DNA from: Gammaproteobacteria bacterium
GTDB taxonomy: Bacteria > Pseudomonadota > Gammaproteobacteria > Pseudomonadales > Azotimanducaceae
Direction: 5' to 3'
Assembly: GCA_030425195.1 (NCBI GenBank)
Contig: JAUIAV010000014.1
Coordinates: 1-64,000, forward strand
Length of the DNA: 64,000 bases
Under the pieces are notes generated by a model. That model saw only the letters and a list, made by a program, of their open reading frames with translations, was not told where the DNA came from and searched no databases. Each line of letters starts with the position of its first letter. The stretch's first letter is position 1. The translations under genes and the position numbers were made by a program. Shown here one piece after another: positions 1 through 8,688 of the stretch.

Positions 1-254
1 GTTACAAGACCCTGAAGGCCGGTCAGCCCGTCGAGTTCGAGATCACCGAAGGCCCGAAAGGCCTGCAGGCGACCAACATACAGTCGGCGGGTGATGAGGA
101 CATGACAATGGACGGCATTCCGGAAGTCGCTGAGCACGCCAATGGTGCTGCGGCCACTTCGGAAGTCGTTTCCGTCACCGTGGAGGACTCTCCACTGACG
201 CCGTCGGTCCCGGACAATGAGCATGCCGGCCTGAAAGCCGGCCGCTCCAGCTGA
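1..254 (+). CDS. Cold-shock-domain protein with C-terminal tail (5' end outside window)
   Basis: The visible 83 codons (reading from base 3) begin inside the last part of a CspA-type cold shock domain: KAGQPVEFEITEGPKGLQA matches the final strands of that family, which bind single-stranded RNA or DNA and act as RNA chaperones. Ordinary CspA proteins stop a few residues after this segment. Here about 53 more residues follow, acidic and low in complexity (EDMTMDGIPEVAEHA, TVEDSPLTPSVPDNE), with no recognisable domain. The N-terminal RNP motifs lie outside the window, so the paralogue cannot be named. It converges on moaE. Confidence 0.8.
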   Translation, partial: YKTLKAGQPVEFEITEGPKGLQATNIQSAGDEDMTMDGIPEVAEHANGAAATSEVVSVTVEDSPLTPSVPDNEHAGLKAGRSS

Positions 255-271
255 CCGTATCCTGATCGAGC

Positions 272-288
272 GCCGCCTTCCCGGCGGC
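272..288. terminator. Possible hairpin between convergent csp-like gene and moaE
   Basis: GCCGCC and GGCGGC form a 6-bp GC stem around the loop TTCCC in the 53-bp gap between two convergent genes. There is only a weak T-rich stretch on the + side (TCTGCGCTGTCTGTC), so this may be a poor or Rho-assisted terminator. Confidence 0.3.
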
Positions 289-307
289 CGTCTGCGCTGT
301 CTGTCTC

Positions 308-805
308 TCAGACCGCGCCATCGCTCCCGTCCCAGGCGCCCCGCCGCTGCCGGTCCGCCGCCGTCGATTCCACCCACCGCTCACCGCTGGGGCCACTCTC
401 CCGCTTCCAGAACACGGCGTCCGTCTTCAGATAATCCATGATGAACTCCGCGGCGGCGAATGCGGCATCCCGATGGCTGGATGCGGTCTGCACATAAACG
501 ATCTGCGCGCGCGGAGCGAGCGGTCCGACCCGGTGAACGACCAGCACGTCGAGCAGCGGCCAGCGCTCTCCCGCCCGCTCGACGATGGCCTCGATGCTGC
601 GCTCAGTCATCCCCGGATAATGCTCCAGATGCAGGGTGGAGACCGGCTCGTCGCCCGCCAGATCCCGGACCAGGCCAACGAAGGTCGCCACGGCGCCCAG
701 GTCTCCCGGCGCTCTGGCATACAGCGACTGGAGTTCCTCACCGGCATCGAAATCTGCTTCTGTGATCCGGACCTGAACCACGCACGCCGGGCTGTTCGAG
801 GTCAT
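308..805 (-). CDS. moaE: Molybdopterin synthase catalytic subunit MoaE
   Basis: MoaE is the large subunit of molybdopterin synthase, which inserts two sulfurs carried by MoaD into precursor Z (cPMP) in the cytoplasm. The 165-residue protein shows the family motifs FVGLVRD (42-48), EHYPGMTE, HRVG (91-94), SSHRDAAF (109-116) and MDYLKTDAVFWKRE. K127 and K134 in the last motif align with the two active-site lysines of the E. coli enzyme. The gene is last of three in moaC-moaD-moaE and starts 6 bp after moaD. The length is slightly above the usual ~150 because of a hydrophilic C-terminal tail. Confidence 0.96.
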   Translation of the reverse strand: MTSNSPACVVQVRITEADFDAGEELQSLYARAPGDLGAVATFVGLVRDLAGDEPVSTLHLEHYPGMTERSIEAIVERAGERWPLLDVLVVHRVGPLAPRAQIVYVQTASSHRDAAFAAAEFIMDYLKTDAVFWKRESGPSGERWVESTAADRQRRGAWDGSDGAV

Positions 806-811
806 ACGGCG

Positions 812-1084
812 TCAGCCTCCCGTGACCGGCGGCAGAAAGGCCACTTCATCGCCGGGCTGGACCATCACCGGCGGATTGATGAGGGTCTGGTTGACGGCCA
901 GACGCACGTTCTCCGCCGTCAGCGCCGTCATGGCCGTCGGCGGCAGACGTTCCTTCAGACGCGCGAGCAGCTCGTCGAGAGAAACCGGCCCGGTGATGTC
1001 GATGCTGAGGGTATCGGTCTCCACCGCCTCCCGCAGCGATGCGAAGAAAAGCACGCGGATCTCACGGGCCTGCACGGTGCTCAT
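812..1084 (-). CDS. moaD: Molybdopterin synthase sulfur carrier MoaD
   Basis: MoaD is a ubiquitin-fold protein whose C-terminal Gly-Gly is adenylated and then thiocarboxylated to carry sulfur to MoaE. The 90-residue product ends in VTGG (Gly-Gly at 89-90), the defining feature, and has FFASLREAV near the N-terminus and [14 protein letters not shown] at the end, typical of the family. Its start codon overlaps the moaC stop by 4 bases, implying translational coupling within moaCDE. No moaA or moaB is visible in this window. Confidence 0.95.
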   Translation of the reverse strand: MSTVQAREIRVLFFASLREAVETDTLSIDITGPVSLDELLARLKERLPPTAMTALTAENVRLAVNQTLINPPVMVQPGDEVAFLPPVTGG

Positions 1085-1575
1085 TGCGCCTCCCGGGCCC
1101 AGTCGCCGCTTTTACCGCCCGTCTTTTCCTCCAGCCGGATCGCCTCGATCACCATGCCCTTGTCCATCGCCTTGCACATGTCGTATACGGTCAGCGCCGC
1201 GACGCTGGCGGCGGTGAGTGCTTCCATCTCCACACCGGTTCGACCGGTCACGGTGACGGAGGTTCGGATCAGAAGCTGGTTTTCCGACACCTCGAAATCC
1301 ACCTGCACCTTCGACAGGGCCAGCGGGTGACACAGCGGAATCAGATCGGCGCAGCGCTTGGCGCCCTGAATTCCGGCGACCCGGGCAACCGCCAGCACGT
1401 CACCCTTGGGGACCCCGGCGTCCACGATCTGCGCCAGCGTTTCCGGCGCCATGGTCAGCCGTGCGGATGCCACCGCAACCCGCCGGGTTTCGTCCTTGGC
1501 GGACACGTCCACCATGTTGGCCTCGCCTTTCGCGTTGAGGTGGCTCAATGGGCCCGAGCCGCTGCCTGCCGTCAT
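1081..1575 (-). CDS. moaC: Cyclic pyranopterin monophosphate synthase MoaC
   Basis: MoaC converts the MoaA product (3',8-cyclo-GTP) to cPMP in molybdenum cofactor synthesis. The 164-residue protein has the conserved N-terminal stretch [18 protein letters not shown], the motif LCHPL (81-85) and MCKAMDK (133-139), the last carrying catalytic residues. The start at 1575 is preferred because the conserved [10 protein letters not shown] segment begins only about ten residues later. It is first in the moaC-moaD-moaE operon and is divergent from mnmA with a 78-bp gap in which I see no convincing Moco riboswitch. Confidence 0.96.
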   Translation of the reverse strand: MTAGSGSGPLSHLNAKGEANMVDVSAKDETRRVAVASARLTMAPETLAQIVDAGVPKGDVLAVARVAGIQGAKRCADLIPLCHPLALSKVQVDFEVSENQLLIRTSVTVTGRTGVEMEALTAASVAALTVYDMCKAMDKGMVIEAIRLEEKTGGKSGDWAREAQ

Positions 1576-1653
1576 CCATCTGGTCCAGATTCAGAGAAGT
1601 CGTCGATTATCCGCGCCGGGCAGTGATCCCGCCACCCATGTAAAATAGCTTTC

Positions 1654-2796
1654 ATGAATGAACCGACCGATTCCAGAACTGGCGCCACCGTCGTCGTCGG
1701 CATGTCCGGCGGCGTGGATTCCTCGGTGGCCGCCCTGCTGCTCAAGCGGCAGGGCTACCGCGTGGTCGGCCTGTTCATGAAGAACTGGGATGAAGACGAC
1801 GGTACCGAGTACTGCACCGCGGCCACCGACCTCCTGGACGCGGATCAGGTCTGCCACACGCTCGGGATCGAGCTGCACACGGCCAATTTCGCCGCCGAAT
1901 ACCGGGACAACGTCTTCGAGGAGTTTCTGAAGGAGTATGCCGCCGGCCGCACGCCGAATCCGGACGTGCTCTGCAACCGGGAAATCAAATTCAAGGAGTT
2001 CATGAACCATGCGGTCTCCCTGGGCGCCGACTTCATCGCCACCGGCCACTACGCCCGGACGCAGCGCGACGGAACCGGAGGCGTACAGCTCCTGAAAGCC
2101 CGGGACGGGAGCAAGGATCAGACCTACTTTCTCCAGGCGGTGCCGAGGGAGCGTTTCGCCAACTGTCTCTTTCCGCTGGGAGAACTGAACAAGTCGGAGG
2201 TCAGAGAGATCGCGGCGGAGGCCGGGTTTCTCAATCACCGGAAAAAGGACAGCACCGGAATCTGTTTCATCGGCGAACGGCGCTTCGCCGACTTTCTCGC
2301 CCGGTATCTTCCGGAAGCGGAAGGCCCCATGCGGGATCTGTCCGGACGCCGGGTGGGCACGCATCAGGGACTCCCCTACTACACCATCGGTCAGCGCCAG
2401 GGGCTCGGGATCGGCGGTCTGCCCGGCCGTCCCGAAGCACCCTGGTTCGTGGTCGAGAAGGACCTGCCGAGCAACACTCTGTTCGTCACCCAGCAACCGG
2501 AAGCCCTGAACGGCATCTGGTGCTCGGTCCGCGATGTGAACTGGCTGGTCGCACCACCCGGGTTGCCCATGCAGGCGGCCGCCAAGATCCGCTACCGGCA
2601 GGCGGACCAGCCCTGCCGCATCGCGCCCCGGGCCGATGGTTCCCTGGGCGTCTATTTCGATGGCCCGCAGCGGGCGATCACACCGGGGCAGTACGCGTGT
2701 TTCTACAGCGGCGACGTCTGCCTGGGCGGGGGCGTGATCGAAAGCCGCGATCGTGGAGCCGACGTGCCCGCGGGTCTTCTGAGCGTGGCAGCGTAA
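1654..2796 (+). CDS. mnmA: tRNA 2-thiouridine(34) synthase MnmA
   Basis: MnmA adenylates U34 of tRNA Lys, Glu and Gln and thiolates it using sulfur from the IscS/Tus relay. The 380-residue protein carries the ATP pyrophosphatase loop SGGVDSS (18-24), the motif [12 protein letters not shown] with catalytic C107, and [13 protein letters not shown] with C204; these match the two catalytic cysteines of the E. coli enzyme. Length is normal. It leads the conserved gammaproteobacterial series mnmA-hflD-purB; hflD follows after 7 bp. Confidence 0.97.
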   Translation: MNEPTDSRTGATVVVGMSGGVDSSVAALLLKRQGYRVVGLFMKNWDEDDGTEYCTAATDLLDADQVCHTLGIELHTANFAAEYRDNVFEEFLKEYAAGRTPNPDVLCNREIKFKEFMNHAVSLGADFIATGHYARTQRDGTGGVQLLKARDGSKDQTYFLQAVPRERFANCLFPLGELNKSEVREIAAEAGFLNHRKKDSTGICFIGERRFADFLARYLPEAEGPMRDLSGRRVGTHQGLPYYTIGQRQGLGIGGLPGRPEAPWFVVEKDLPSNTLFVTQQPEALNGIWCSVRDVNWLVAPPGLPMQAAAKIRYRQADQPCRIAPRADGSLGVYFDGPQRAITPGQYACFYSGDVCLGGGVIESRDRGADVPAGLLSVAA

Positions 2797-2803
2797 CGCG
2801 GTC

Positions 2804-3409
2804 GTGGACGATCTCACCGATTATCGATCCCTGTCCCTGGCCGGCGTGGTCCTCGCGGCGGGACTGGTGGACGCCGCCGCGCACGGCCGGCACCGGGATC
2901 CCGCCGCGGTTGCCGCCGTGAAGGCCGCAATCACCTCTCAGCACGCGGAGAGCCTGAGAGACGTCTTCCCCGCCATCGGCGATTTCCGCTCCGGTGTCCG
3001 GGCGACCGTCGATGCCCTGAAAGGGAAGCCGGAGAGTCCCGAGGTGCTCCGGTATGCCCTGCAGCTCATCGAGCTGGCCGGGTTGCTGAAGCGCTCGGAA
3101 GCCGTGACGGCAACCCTCGGCCAGCAGCTCGATCAGCTGCCACAGGATCCCACGGACGGGGAGCTGGCCCGGGTCTATCAGGCATCGATCAGCACCCTGG
3201 GCAAGCGCATTCAGGTGACCGGCAATCCGGAACTCCTGAAACTCGATGAAACCGCCGACGACATTCGCGCCCTCCTCCTGGCAGGCGTACGCTTCGCCTG
3301 GCTGTGGCAGCAGCTCGGCGGCCGCCGCTGGCATCTGGTGCTGAAGCGCAAGCAGCTGCTGCGGGCCATGGAAGCACTGAACACGATTCTCGAATCCACC
3401 ATCCATTGA
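2804..3409 (+). CDS. hflD: High frequency lysogenization protein HflD homologue
   Basis: The 201-residue protein belongs to the HflD (YcfC) family, an all-helical, membrane-associated protein that in E. coli binds phage lambda CII. The call rests on the sequence (LAGVVLAAGLVDAAAHG, and RYALQLIELAGLL in the middle) together with its position between mnmA and purB, which is highly conserved. The start is GTG at 2804, 7 bp after mnmA, with no clear Shine-Dalgarno sequence, suggesting translational coupling. The cellular role outside lambda infection is unclear. Confidence 0.9.
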   Translation: MDDLTDYRSLSLAGVVLAAGLVDAAAHGRHRDPAAVAAVKAAITSQHAESLRDVFPAIGDFRSGVRATVDALKGKPESPEVLRYALQLIELAGLLKRSEAVTATLGQQLDQLPQDPTDGELARVYQASISTLGKRIQVTGNPELLKLDETADDIRALLLAGVRFAWLWQQLGGRRWHLVLKRKQLLRAMEALNTILESTIH

Positions 3410-3422
3410 GGAATCCGATCCC

Positions 3423-4799
3423 ATGAGTCTCGACCCCCTGCTCGCCATTACCGCCCTCGACGGCCGATATCGTGCCAGAGTGGCACCGCTGGCGGATGCG
3501 CTGAGCGAATACGGGCTGCTGCATGCCCGGGTGGAAGTCGAGTGCAGGTGGTTTCAGGCCCTGGCCGGTGCGGCAGCAGTGACGGACCTGCCTGCGCTCG
3601 ATGGCGCGCAGCAGCAGGCGGTCACGGACATCCATGCCGCCTTCAGCGTGGAAGATGCGGCTGCGATCAAACAGCTGGAGCGCACGACCAACCACGACGT
3701 CAAAGCCGTTGAGTATTTTGTCAAAGACCGGATCCGCGCGATCGATGGGCTGGCACCCCATGTGGAGTTCGTGCATTTCGCCTGCACGTCCGAAGACATC
3801 AACAACCTGTCGCACGCCCTGATGCTCACCCGGGCCCGGGAGATCCTGCTGCCGGTGATGGAACGTCTGATCGGGGAGATCGGTGCGCTTGCCGACGCCA
3901 ACGCCGACCTGCCCATGCTCTCCCGGACCCACGGACAGCCGGCATCGCCGACCACGCTCGGCAAGGAAATGGCCAACGTCCGGGAACGTCTGGCCCGGCA
4001 GGCGGACGGGATCCGGAGTCTCGAAGCCCTCGGCAAAATGAACGGTGCCGTAGGCAACTTCAACGCTCACCTCAGCGCGTATCCGGATGCGGACTGGCCG
4101 GGCATCTCGAAAGGCTTCGTGGAAGGTCTCGGGTTCGGATTCAATGCGCATACCACCCAGATCGAGCCTCACGACTACGTGGCGGAATGGTTCCATGGTT
4201 TCATGCGCTTCAATCAGGTGCTCCTCGATTTCGACCGGGACATCTGGAGCTACATTTCCATCGACTATTTCAGGCAGCGCAAAGTGGAAGGCGAAACCGG
4301 CTCCTCGACCATGCCGCACAAGGTGAACCCCATCGACTTCGAGAACTCGGAGGGCAACCTGGGGCTCGCGAACGCCCTGCTCGATCACATGGCCGCCAAG
4401 CTGCAGGTCTCCCGCTGGCAGCGCGATCTCTCCGATTCCACCGTCCTGCGCAATATCGGCGCAGCACTCGGCCACTGCCTGGTCGCCTACGAGGCGACGC
4501 TCAAGGGCCTCTCCCGGCTCGAAGTGAACGCCGCCGTCATCACCGCCGACCTGATGAACCGATGGGAGGTGCTCGCGGAAGCCGTACAGACCGTCATGCG
4601 CCGGTACGGCGCGGAAGAACCCTACGAACAGCTGAAGACGCTCACCCGGGGGCAGCAGATGGACGAAGCCCTCTACCGCGAGGTGCTCGCCGGACTGGAC
4701 ATCCCGGAAGCGGCCAGGCGTGAGCTCGAGTCATTGACCCCGTCCACCTATGTCGGCCTGGCACCCGCGCTGGCCCGGCAACGGTCAGAACCGGGTTAG
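3423..4799 (+). CDS. purB: Adenylosuccinate lyase PurB
   Basis: PurB catalyses two fumarate-releasing steps: SAICAR to AICAR, and adenylosuccinate to AMP. The 458-residue protein has the fumarase/aspartase superfamily signature SSTMPHKVNP (294-303), the loop RTHGQP (168-173) with the catalytic His, and TSEDINN (122-128). It is of the E. coli type, starting with LDPLLAITALDGRY. GAGGAA lies just upstream of ATG 3423. It closes the mnmA-hflD-purB block; the next gene starts 5 bp later. Confidence 0.97.
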   Translation: MSLDPLLAITALDGRYRARVAPLADALSEYGLLHARVEVECRWFQALAGAAAVTDLPALDGAQQQAVTDIHAAFSVEDAAAIKQLERTTNHDVKAVEYFVKDRIRAIDGLAPHVEFVHFACTSEDINNLSHALMLTRAREILLPVMERLIGEIGALADANADLPMLSRTHGQPASPTTLGKEMANVRERLARQADGIRSLEALGKMNGAVGNFNAHLSAYPDADWPGISKGFVEGLGFGFNAHTTQIEPHDYVAEWFHGFMRFNQVLLDFDRDIWSYISIDYFRQRKVEGETGSSTMPHKVNPIDFENSEGNLGLANALLDHMAAKLQVSRWQRDLSDSTVLRNIGAALGHCLVAYEATLKGLSRLEVNAAVITADLMNRWEVLAEAVQTVMRRYGAEEPYEQLKTLTRGQQMDEALYREVLAGLDIPEAARRELESLTPSTYVGLAPALARQRSEPG

Positions 4800-4804
4800 C
4801 CGCC

Positions 4805-5779
4805 GTGGAAGTCCACGTTCTTCCGGCTGACTGGGACACCCATCGGGAAGCGCTGCAGGCCATCCGGGCCACCGTCTTCATCGAGGAGCAGGGAGTGCCC
4901 AGGGAGATCGAGTGGGATGGCGAGGACGATCAGGCGCATCATTTCCTCGCCATCGACGAAACCGGCCAGCGGATCGGCTGCGGCCGGCTGCTGCCGAACG
5001 GCAGAATCGGCCGCATGGCCGTGCTTCCGGCCTGGCGGGGCAGGAACATCGGCCGGCAGATTCTCGACGCTGCCGTGGAGAAAGCCGAGACGCTGGGCCT
5101 CACACGGGTGACCCTGCATGCGCAGACCGCCGTGATCGACTTCTACCGGAAGTCGGGATTTCTGCCGGAGGGCGGCGAATTCATGGAGGCCGGCATCCCT
5201 CATCAGGCCATGGCCCTCACCCTGCCGATCCCGTTCGAAGCACCGGATACGGTGCCGGCCGTCGAGGTGCGCCCAACCGAGGTGCCTCCGGAAACTGCGG
5301 AGGCCGAGTTCCGTCAGTTCAGCGGCGAGCTGGCGGCGATGGAAGGGCTGCTCGAGATTCTCCGCACACCCTCCCGTGCCGTTCGCATCTACAGCCAGGA
5401 ACTGGATCATGCGCTGTTCGACCGGTCGGACGTGACCGACGCCCTCTCCGCGTTCGTCCGCCATGGTCCCCCCGTGCGGCTGCAGATCCTCATTCATTCG
5501 AGCCACGCCATCATCAGCCGCGGGCATCAGCTGCTCGAGCTGGCCCGGCGGCTCGACAGCAAGATCGAGATCCGGCGGGTACCCGGCGAGCTCGCCACCG
5601 ACCGGGCCAGCTTCGTGCTGGCGGATGAGCGCGGCTACTTCCTGCTCCCGGACCACCGGGAATACCAGGCGATGGCCAACGCCTACGATCCGGTTCAGAC
5701 CGAGCGCCTGATGGAAAGATTCGACTACCTGTGGGACCGGAGCAGTCCGGACCCGGATCTCAGGGTGCTCAGGCTCTGA
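4805..5779 (+). CDS. GNAT acetyltransferase fused to a C-terminal domain (DUF7931-like)
   Basis: The 324-residue protein has two parts. Residues 1-145 form a GNAT N-acetyltransferase fold of the ElaA-like type: FIEEQGVP (25-32) and the acetyl-CoA loop RMAVLPAWRGRNIGRQIL (70-87), followed by FYRKSGF. Residues ~165-324 are a separate domain (SRAVRIYSQELDHALFD, QILIHSSHAIISRGHQLLELARRL) that looks like the DUF7931 / phospholipase-D-like family found fused to or beside acetyltransferases in gammaproteobacteria. The substrate is unknown. Start GTG 4805 lies 5 bp after purB. The 3' end overlaps convergent thrH by 11 bp. Confidence 0.82.
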   Translation: MEVHVLPADWDTHREALQAIRATVFIEEQGVPREIEWDGEDDQAHHFLAIDETGQRIGCGRLLPNGRIGRMAVLPAWRGRNIGRQILDAAVEKAETLGLTRVTLHAQTAVIDFYRKSGFLPEGGEFMEAGIPHQAMALTLPIPFEAPDTVPAVEVRPTEVPPETAEAEFRQFSGELAAMEGLLEILRTPSRAVRIYSQELDHALFDRSDVTDALSAFVRHGPPVRLQILIHSSHAIISRGHQLLELARRLDSKIEIRRVPGELATDRASFVLADERGYFLLPDHREYQAMANAYDPVQTERLMERFDYLWDRSSPDPDLRVLRL

Positions 5780-6380
5780 GCTTCTCGTCGGCGGTGGCAA
5801 GCAGCGTCTGCAGACCTTCGTAGTCCTCGGCAGCCGCGTACTGAGGATAGTCCGCCCGGACGTTGTCGGGCGCCTTGAAGAAGAAGCCCGCGTCCGCTTC
5901 CTCCAGCATGGAAACATCGTTGTAGGAATCGCCGGCAGCCAGGATCCGGTACTCGAGGGAGCGGAACGCGCGCACCGAGCATCGCTTCGGATCGGGCTGG
6001 CGGATCCGGTATCCGGTGATGCGGTCATCCTCGACCACCAGCCTGTGACAGAGCAGCGTGGGCCAGCCGAGCTTCGCCATGAACGGCATGGCGAACTGAT
6101 AGAAAGTGTCGGAGATGATGGCCACCTGAAATCTCTGCCGGGCCCAGTCCAGAAACTCCCGCGCACCCTCGAGTGGCTCCAGCCGGTCGATGACGGTCTC
6201 GATCAGCGACAACGGCAGGTCGTTCTCCGCCAGCACACCCAGGCGCATCTGCATCAGGTCGTCATAGACGGGAATGTCCCGGGTGGTTTTGGTCAGCGCG
6301 TCGATCCCGGTTTCCTCGGCCACGGCGAGCCAGACTTCCGGAATGAGGACACCTTCCAGATCGAGACAGAGTACGTTCAC
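5769..6380 (-). CDS. thrH: Bifunctional phosphoserine phosphatase / homoserine phosphotransferase ThrH
   Basis: ThrH is a HAD-superfamily enzyme that removes phosphate from phosphoserine and can transfer it to homoserine, linking serine and threonine synthesis. The 203-residue protein opens with LDLEGVLIPEVW: D7 is the nucleophile and E9 replaces the usual second Asp, a ThrH hallmark. Motif II (IISDTF) and the acidic motif GDSYNDVSML follow. Length matches the family. It stands alone, convergent with the acetyltransferase fusion (11-bp overlap) and upstream of cysB in the same direction. Confidence 0.93.
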   Translation of the reverse strand: MNVLCLDLEGVLIPEVWLAVAEETGIDALTKTTRDIPVYDDLMQMRLGVLAENDLPLSLIETVIDRLEPLEGAREFLDWARQRFQVAIISDTFYQFAMPFMAKLGWPTLLCHRLVVEDDRITGYRIRQPDPKRCSVRAFRSLEYRILAAGDSYNDVSMLEEADAGFFFKAPDNVRADYPQYAAAEDYEGLQTLLATADEKLRA

Positions 6381-6426
6381 CAGCGGCGCTCCAGTCGTTG
6401 AGAAGCGCGAAGCTTACCCGAAGCGG

Positions 6427-7461
<1,035 letters not shown>

Positions 7462-7470
7462 TTATAACCG

Positions 7471-7500
7471 ATAGTACAGAAATTCGCTTTTCTTATGCAA
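7471..7500 (-). promoter_or_regulatory. Candidate sigma-70 promoter of cysB
   Basis: On the minus strand TTGCAT and TACTAT are separated by 18 bp in an AT-rich patch, about 60-70 bp upstream of the cysB ATG. The patch also holds CTTAT/ATAAG half-sites of the kind seen at CysB targets, so autoregulation is possible but not shown. Confidence 0.5.
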
Positions 7501-7541
7501 TCTCGCCCGGGCTACTGCCACGCACCCGGACGCGGCTAAAC

Positions 7542-7569
7542 CCTTTTCGACCCGGTTGCATCGAAGGGG
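7542..7569 (+). promoter_or_regulatory. Hairpin covering the ribosome binding site of the ECF sigma gene
   Basis: CCTTTTCGA (7542-7550) can pair with TCGAAGGGG (7561-7569), nine pairs including two G-U, around a 10-base loop. The 3' arm contains AAGG, the only Shine-Dalgarno-like element before the sigma factor start, so a folded mRNA would hide it. Confidence 0.4.
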
Positions 7570-7570
7570 T

Positions 7571-8152
7571 ATGTTGCAGGCAATGACCGATCCCGCCCCG
7601 ACCTCCGACTCTGCCGTCGTCGCCCTGCCCGGCGGCAGCGAGCGGGGGCTGGCAGCACTGGTCGATGCGGCCAGATCCGGTGACGGTCGGGCCTTCGAGC
7701 GGCTCTACCGGCAGACGGTGGACGCCGTCTACGGTCTCTGCCTGCGCCTGACGGCGAATCCCGCTCTGGCGGAAGACTGCGTCCAGCAGACCTATCTCCA
7801 GGCCTGGCGTAACCTCGATCGCTTCCGTGGTGATTCGGCGCTGTCCACCTGGCTTCACCGGATCGCGGTGAACGAGGTGCGAGGCCATTTCCGTCGGGAA
7901 TCGCGTCACGAGGTGGACAGTGCCGACGAGGAACCTCCGGCACGCGCTCCGGGCAGCGGCACCGACATCGATCTCGAGCGCGCCATCGCCGCGCTGCCGG
8001 AACGCAACCGGGCGGTGTTCGTTCTGGTGGGCGTGTACGGATACCCCCATGAGGAAGCCGCCCGGATGCTCGACATGGCCGTCGGCACGAGCAAAGCCCA
8101 TTTTCATCAGGCCCGCCGCCGGCTCATGGACCGGCTGGGAACACAGACATGA
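7571..8152 (+). CDS. ECF-type RNA polymerase sigma factor
   Basis: A group 4 (ECF) sigma factor of about 193 residues. Region 2 is visible in LYRQTVDAVYGLCLRL, AEDCVQQTYLQAWRNLDRF and STWLHRIAVNEVRGHFRR; region 4 in LPERNRAVFVLVGVYGYPHEEAARMLDM followed by GTSKAHFHQARRRL. The start is ambiguous: ATG 7571, TTG 7574 (best spacing from AAGG) and ATG 7583 are all in frame. The gene overlaps the next by 4 bases (ATGA), and that gene has the form of a membrane anti-sigma factor, so the pair is probably a signal-responsive switch. The signal is unknown. Confidence 0.9.
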   Translation: MLQAMTDPAPTSDSAVVALPGGSERGLAALVDAARSGDGRAFERLYRQTVDAVYGLCLRLTANPALAEDCVQQTYLQAWRNLDRFRGDSALSTWLHRIAVNEVRGHFRRESRHEVDSADEEPPARAPGSGTDIDLERAIAALPERNRAVFVLVGVYGYPHEEAARMLDMAVGTSKAHFHQARRRLMDRLGTQT

Positions 8153-8688
8153 CGACACACGACGAGCAGACTCTGCTGGACCAGGCATCGCGCCTGAGAA
8201 AGGACATACCGCCGGAGAGAGACCTCTGGCCGGGCATCGAAGCGGCGATTGCGGACGCGACCCCGGCAGGGCGACGCGATCCCGGCAGGAACCGCTGGCC
8301 GGCAGCGGCCGCCCTTGCGGCCACGCTGGTTCTCGCACTTCTCATCGGCTACGGCGCAGGCCGCGGCACTCCGGAGGGTTCCAACGGTGCGACGGCGCTT
8401 CAGCCGGTGAGCCTGGTGGAGGCAGCCGGACTGCTGGAAACCCGGCGGACCATGGCTGCCGAAATCGAGGCCGGCCTGCACCGGTTGCCGCCGGACGCCC
8501 AGGCTGTCGTCATCGAAAATCTGGCCACCATCGGCACCGCCCTGGACGAGATCGATGCCGTTCTGGCCGAAGCGCCGCCATCCGGACTCGATCGTCAGGT
8601 ACTGATGGCACTTTACGTGGACCAGCTCGCGCTGCTCGGCAGCGTCAGGCAACTGGTACTCCACTCGAATCAGGAGATTCTGCTATGA
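8149..8688 (+). CDS. Putative membrane anti-sigma factor
   Basis: The 179-residue protein has a hydrophilic cytoplasmic N-terminus with PPERDLWPGIEAAI (21-34), a motif common in anti-sigma factors encoded beside ECF sigmas, one transmembrane segment (about 50-70, rich in Ala/Leu/Val) and a C-terminal region of about 105 residues that is probably periplasmic and helical. There is no zinc-binding HxxxCxxC motif, so it is not a ZAS-type anti-sigma. It overlaps the sigma gene and the following DUF4097 gene by 4 bases each. The function is inferred from context and topology rather than a firm domain match. Confidence 0.7.
   Translation: MTTHDEQTLLDQASRLRKDIPPERDLWPGIEAAIADATPAGRRDPGRNRWPAAAALAATLVLALLIGYGAGRGTPEGSNGATALQPVSLVEAAGLLETRRTMAAEIEAGLHRLPPDAQAVVIENLATIGTALDEIDAVLAEAPPSGLDRQVLMALYVDQLALLGSVRQLVLHSNQEILL

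Noticed and set aside
1576-1653. Moco riboswitch upstream of moaC
   Set aside because: The gap is too short and shows no matching structure.
7920-8684. Upstream in-frame extension of the DUF4097 gene through the sigma and anti-sigma genes
   Set aside because: It runs in a different frame across two well-supported genes; ATG 8685 has its own ribosome binding site and the export signal follows it.
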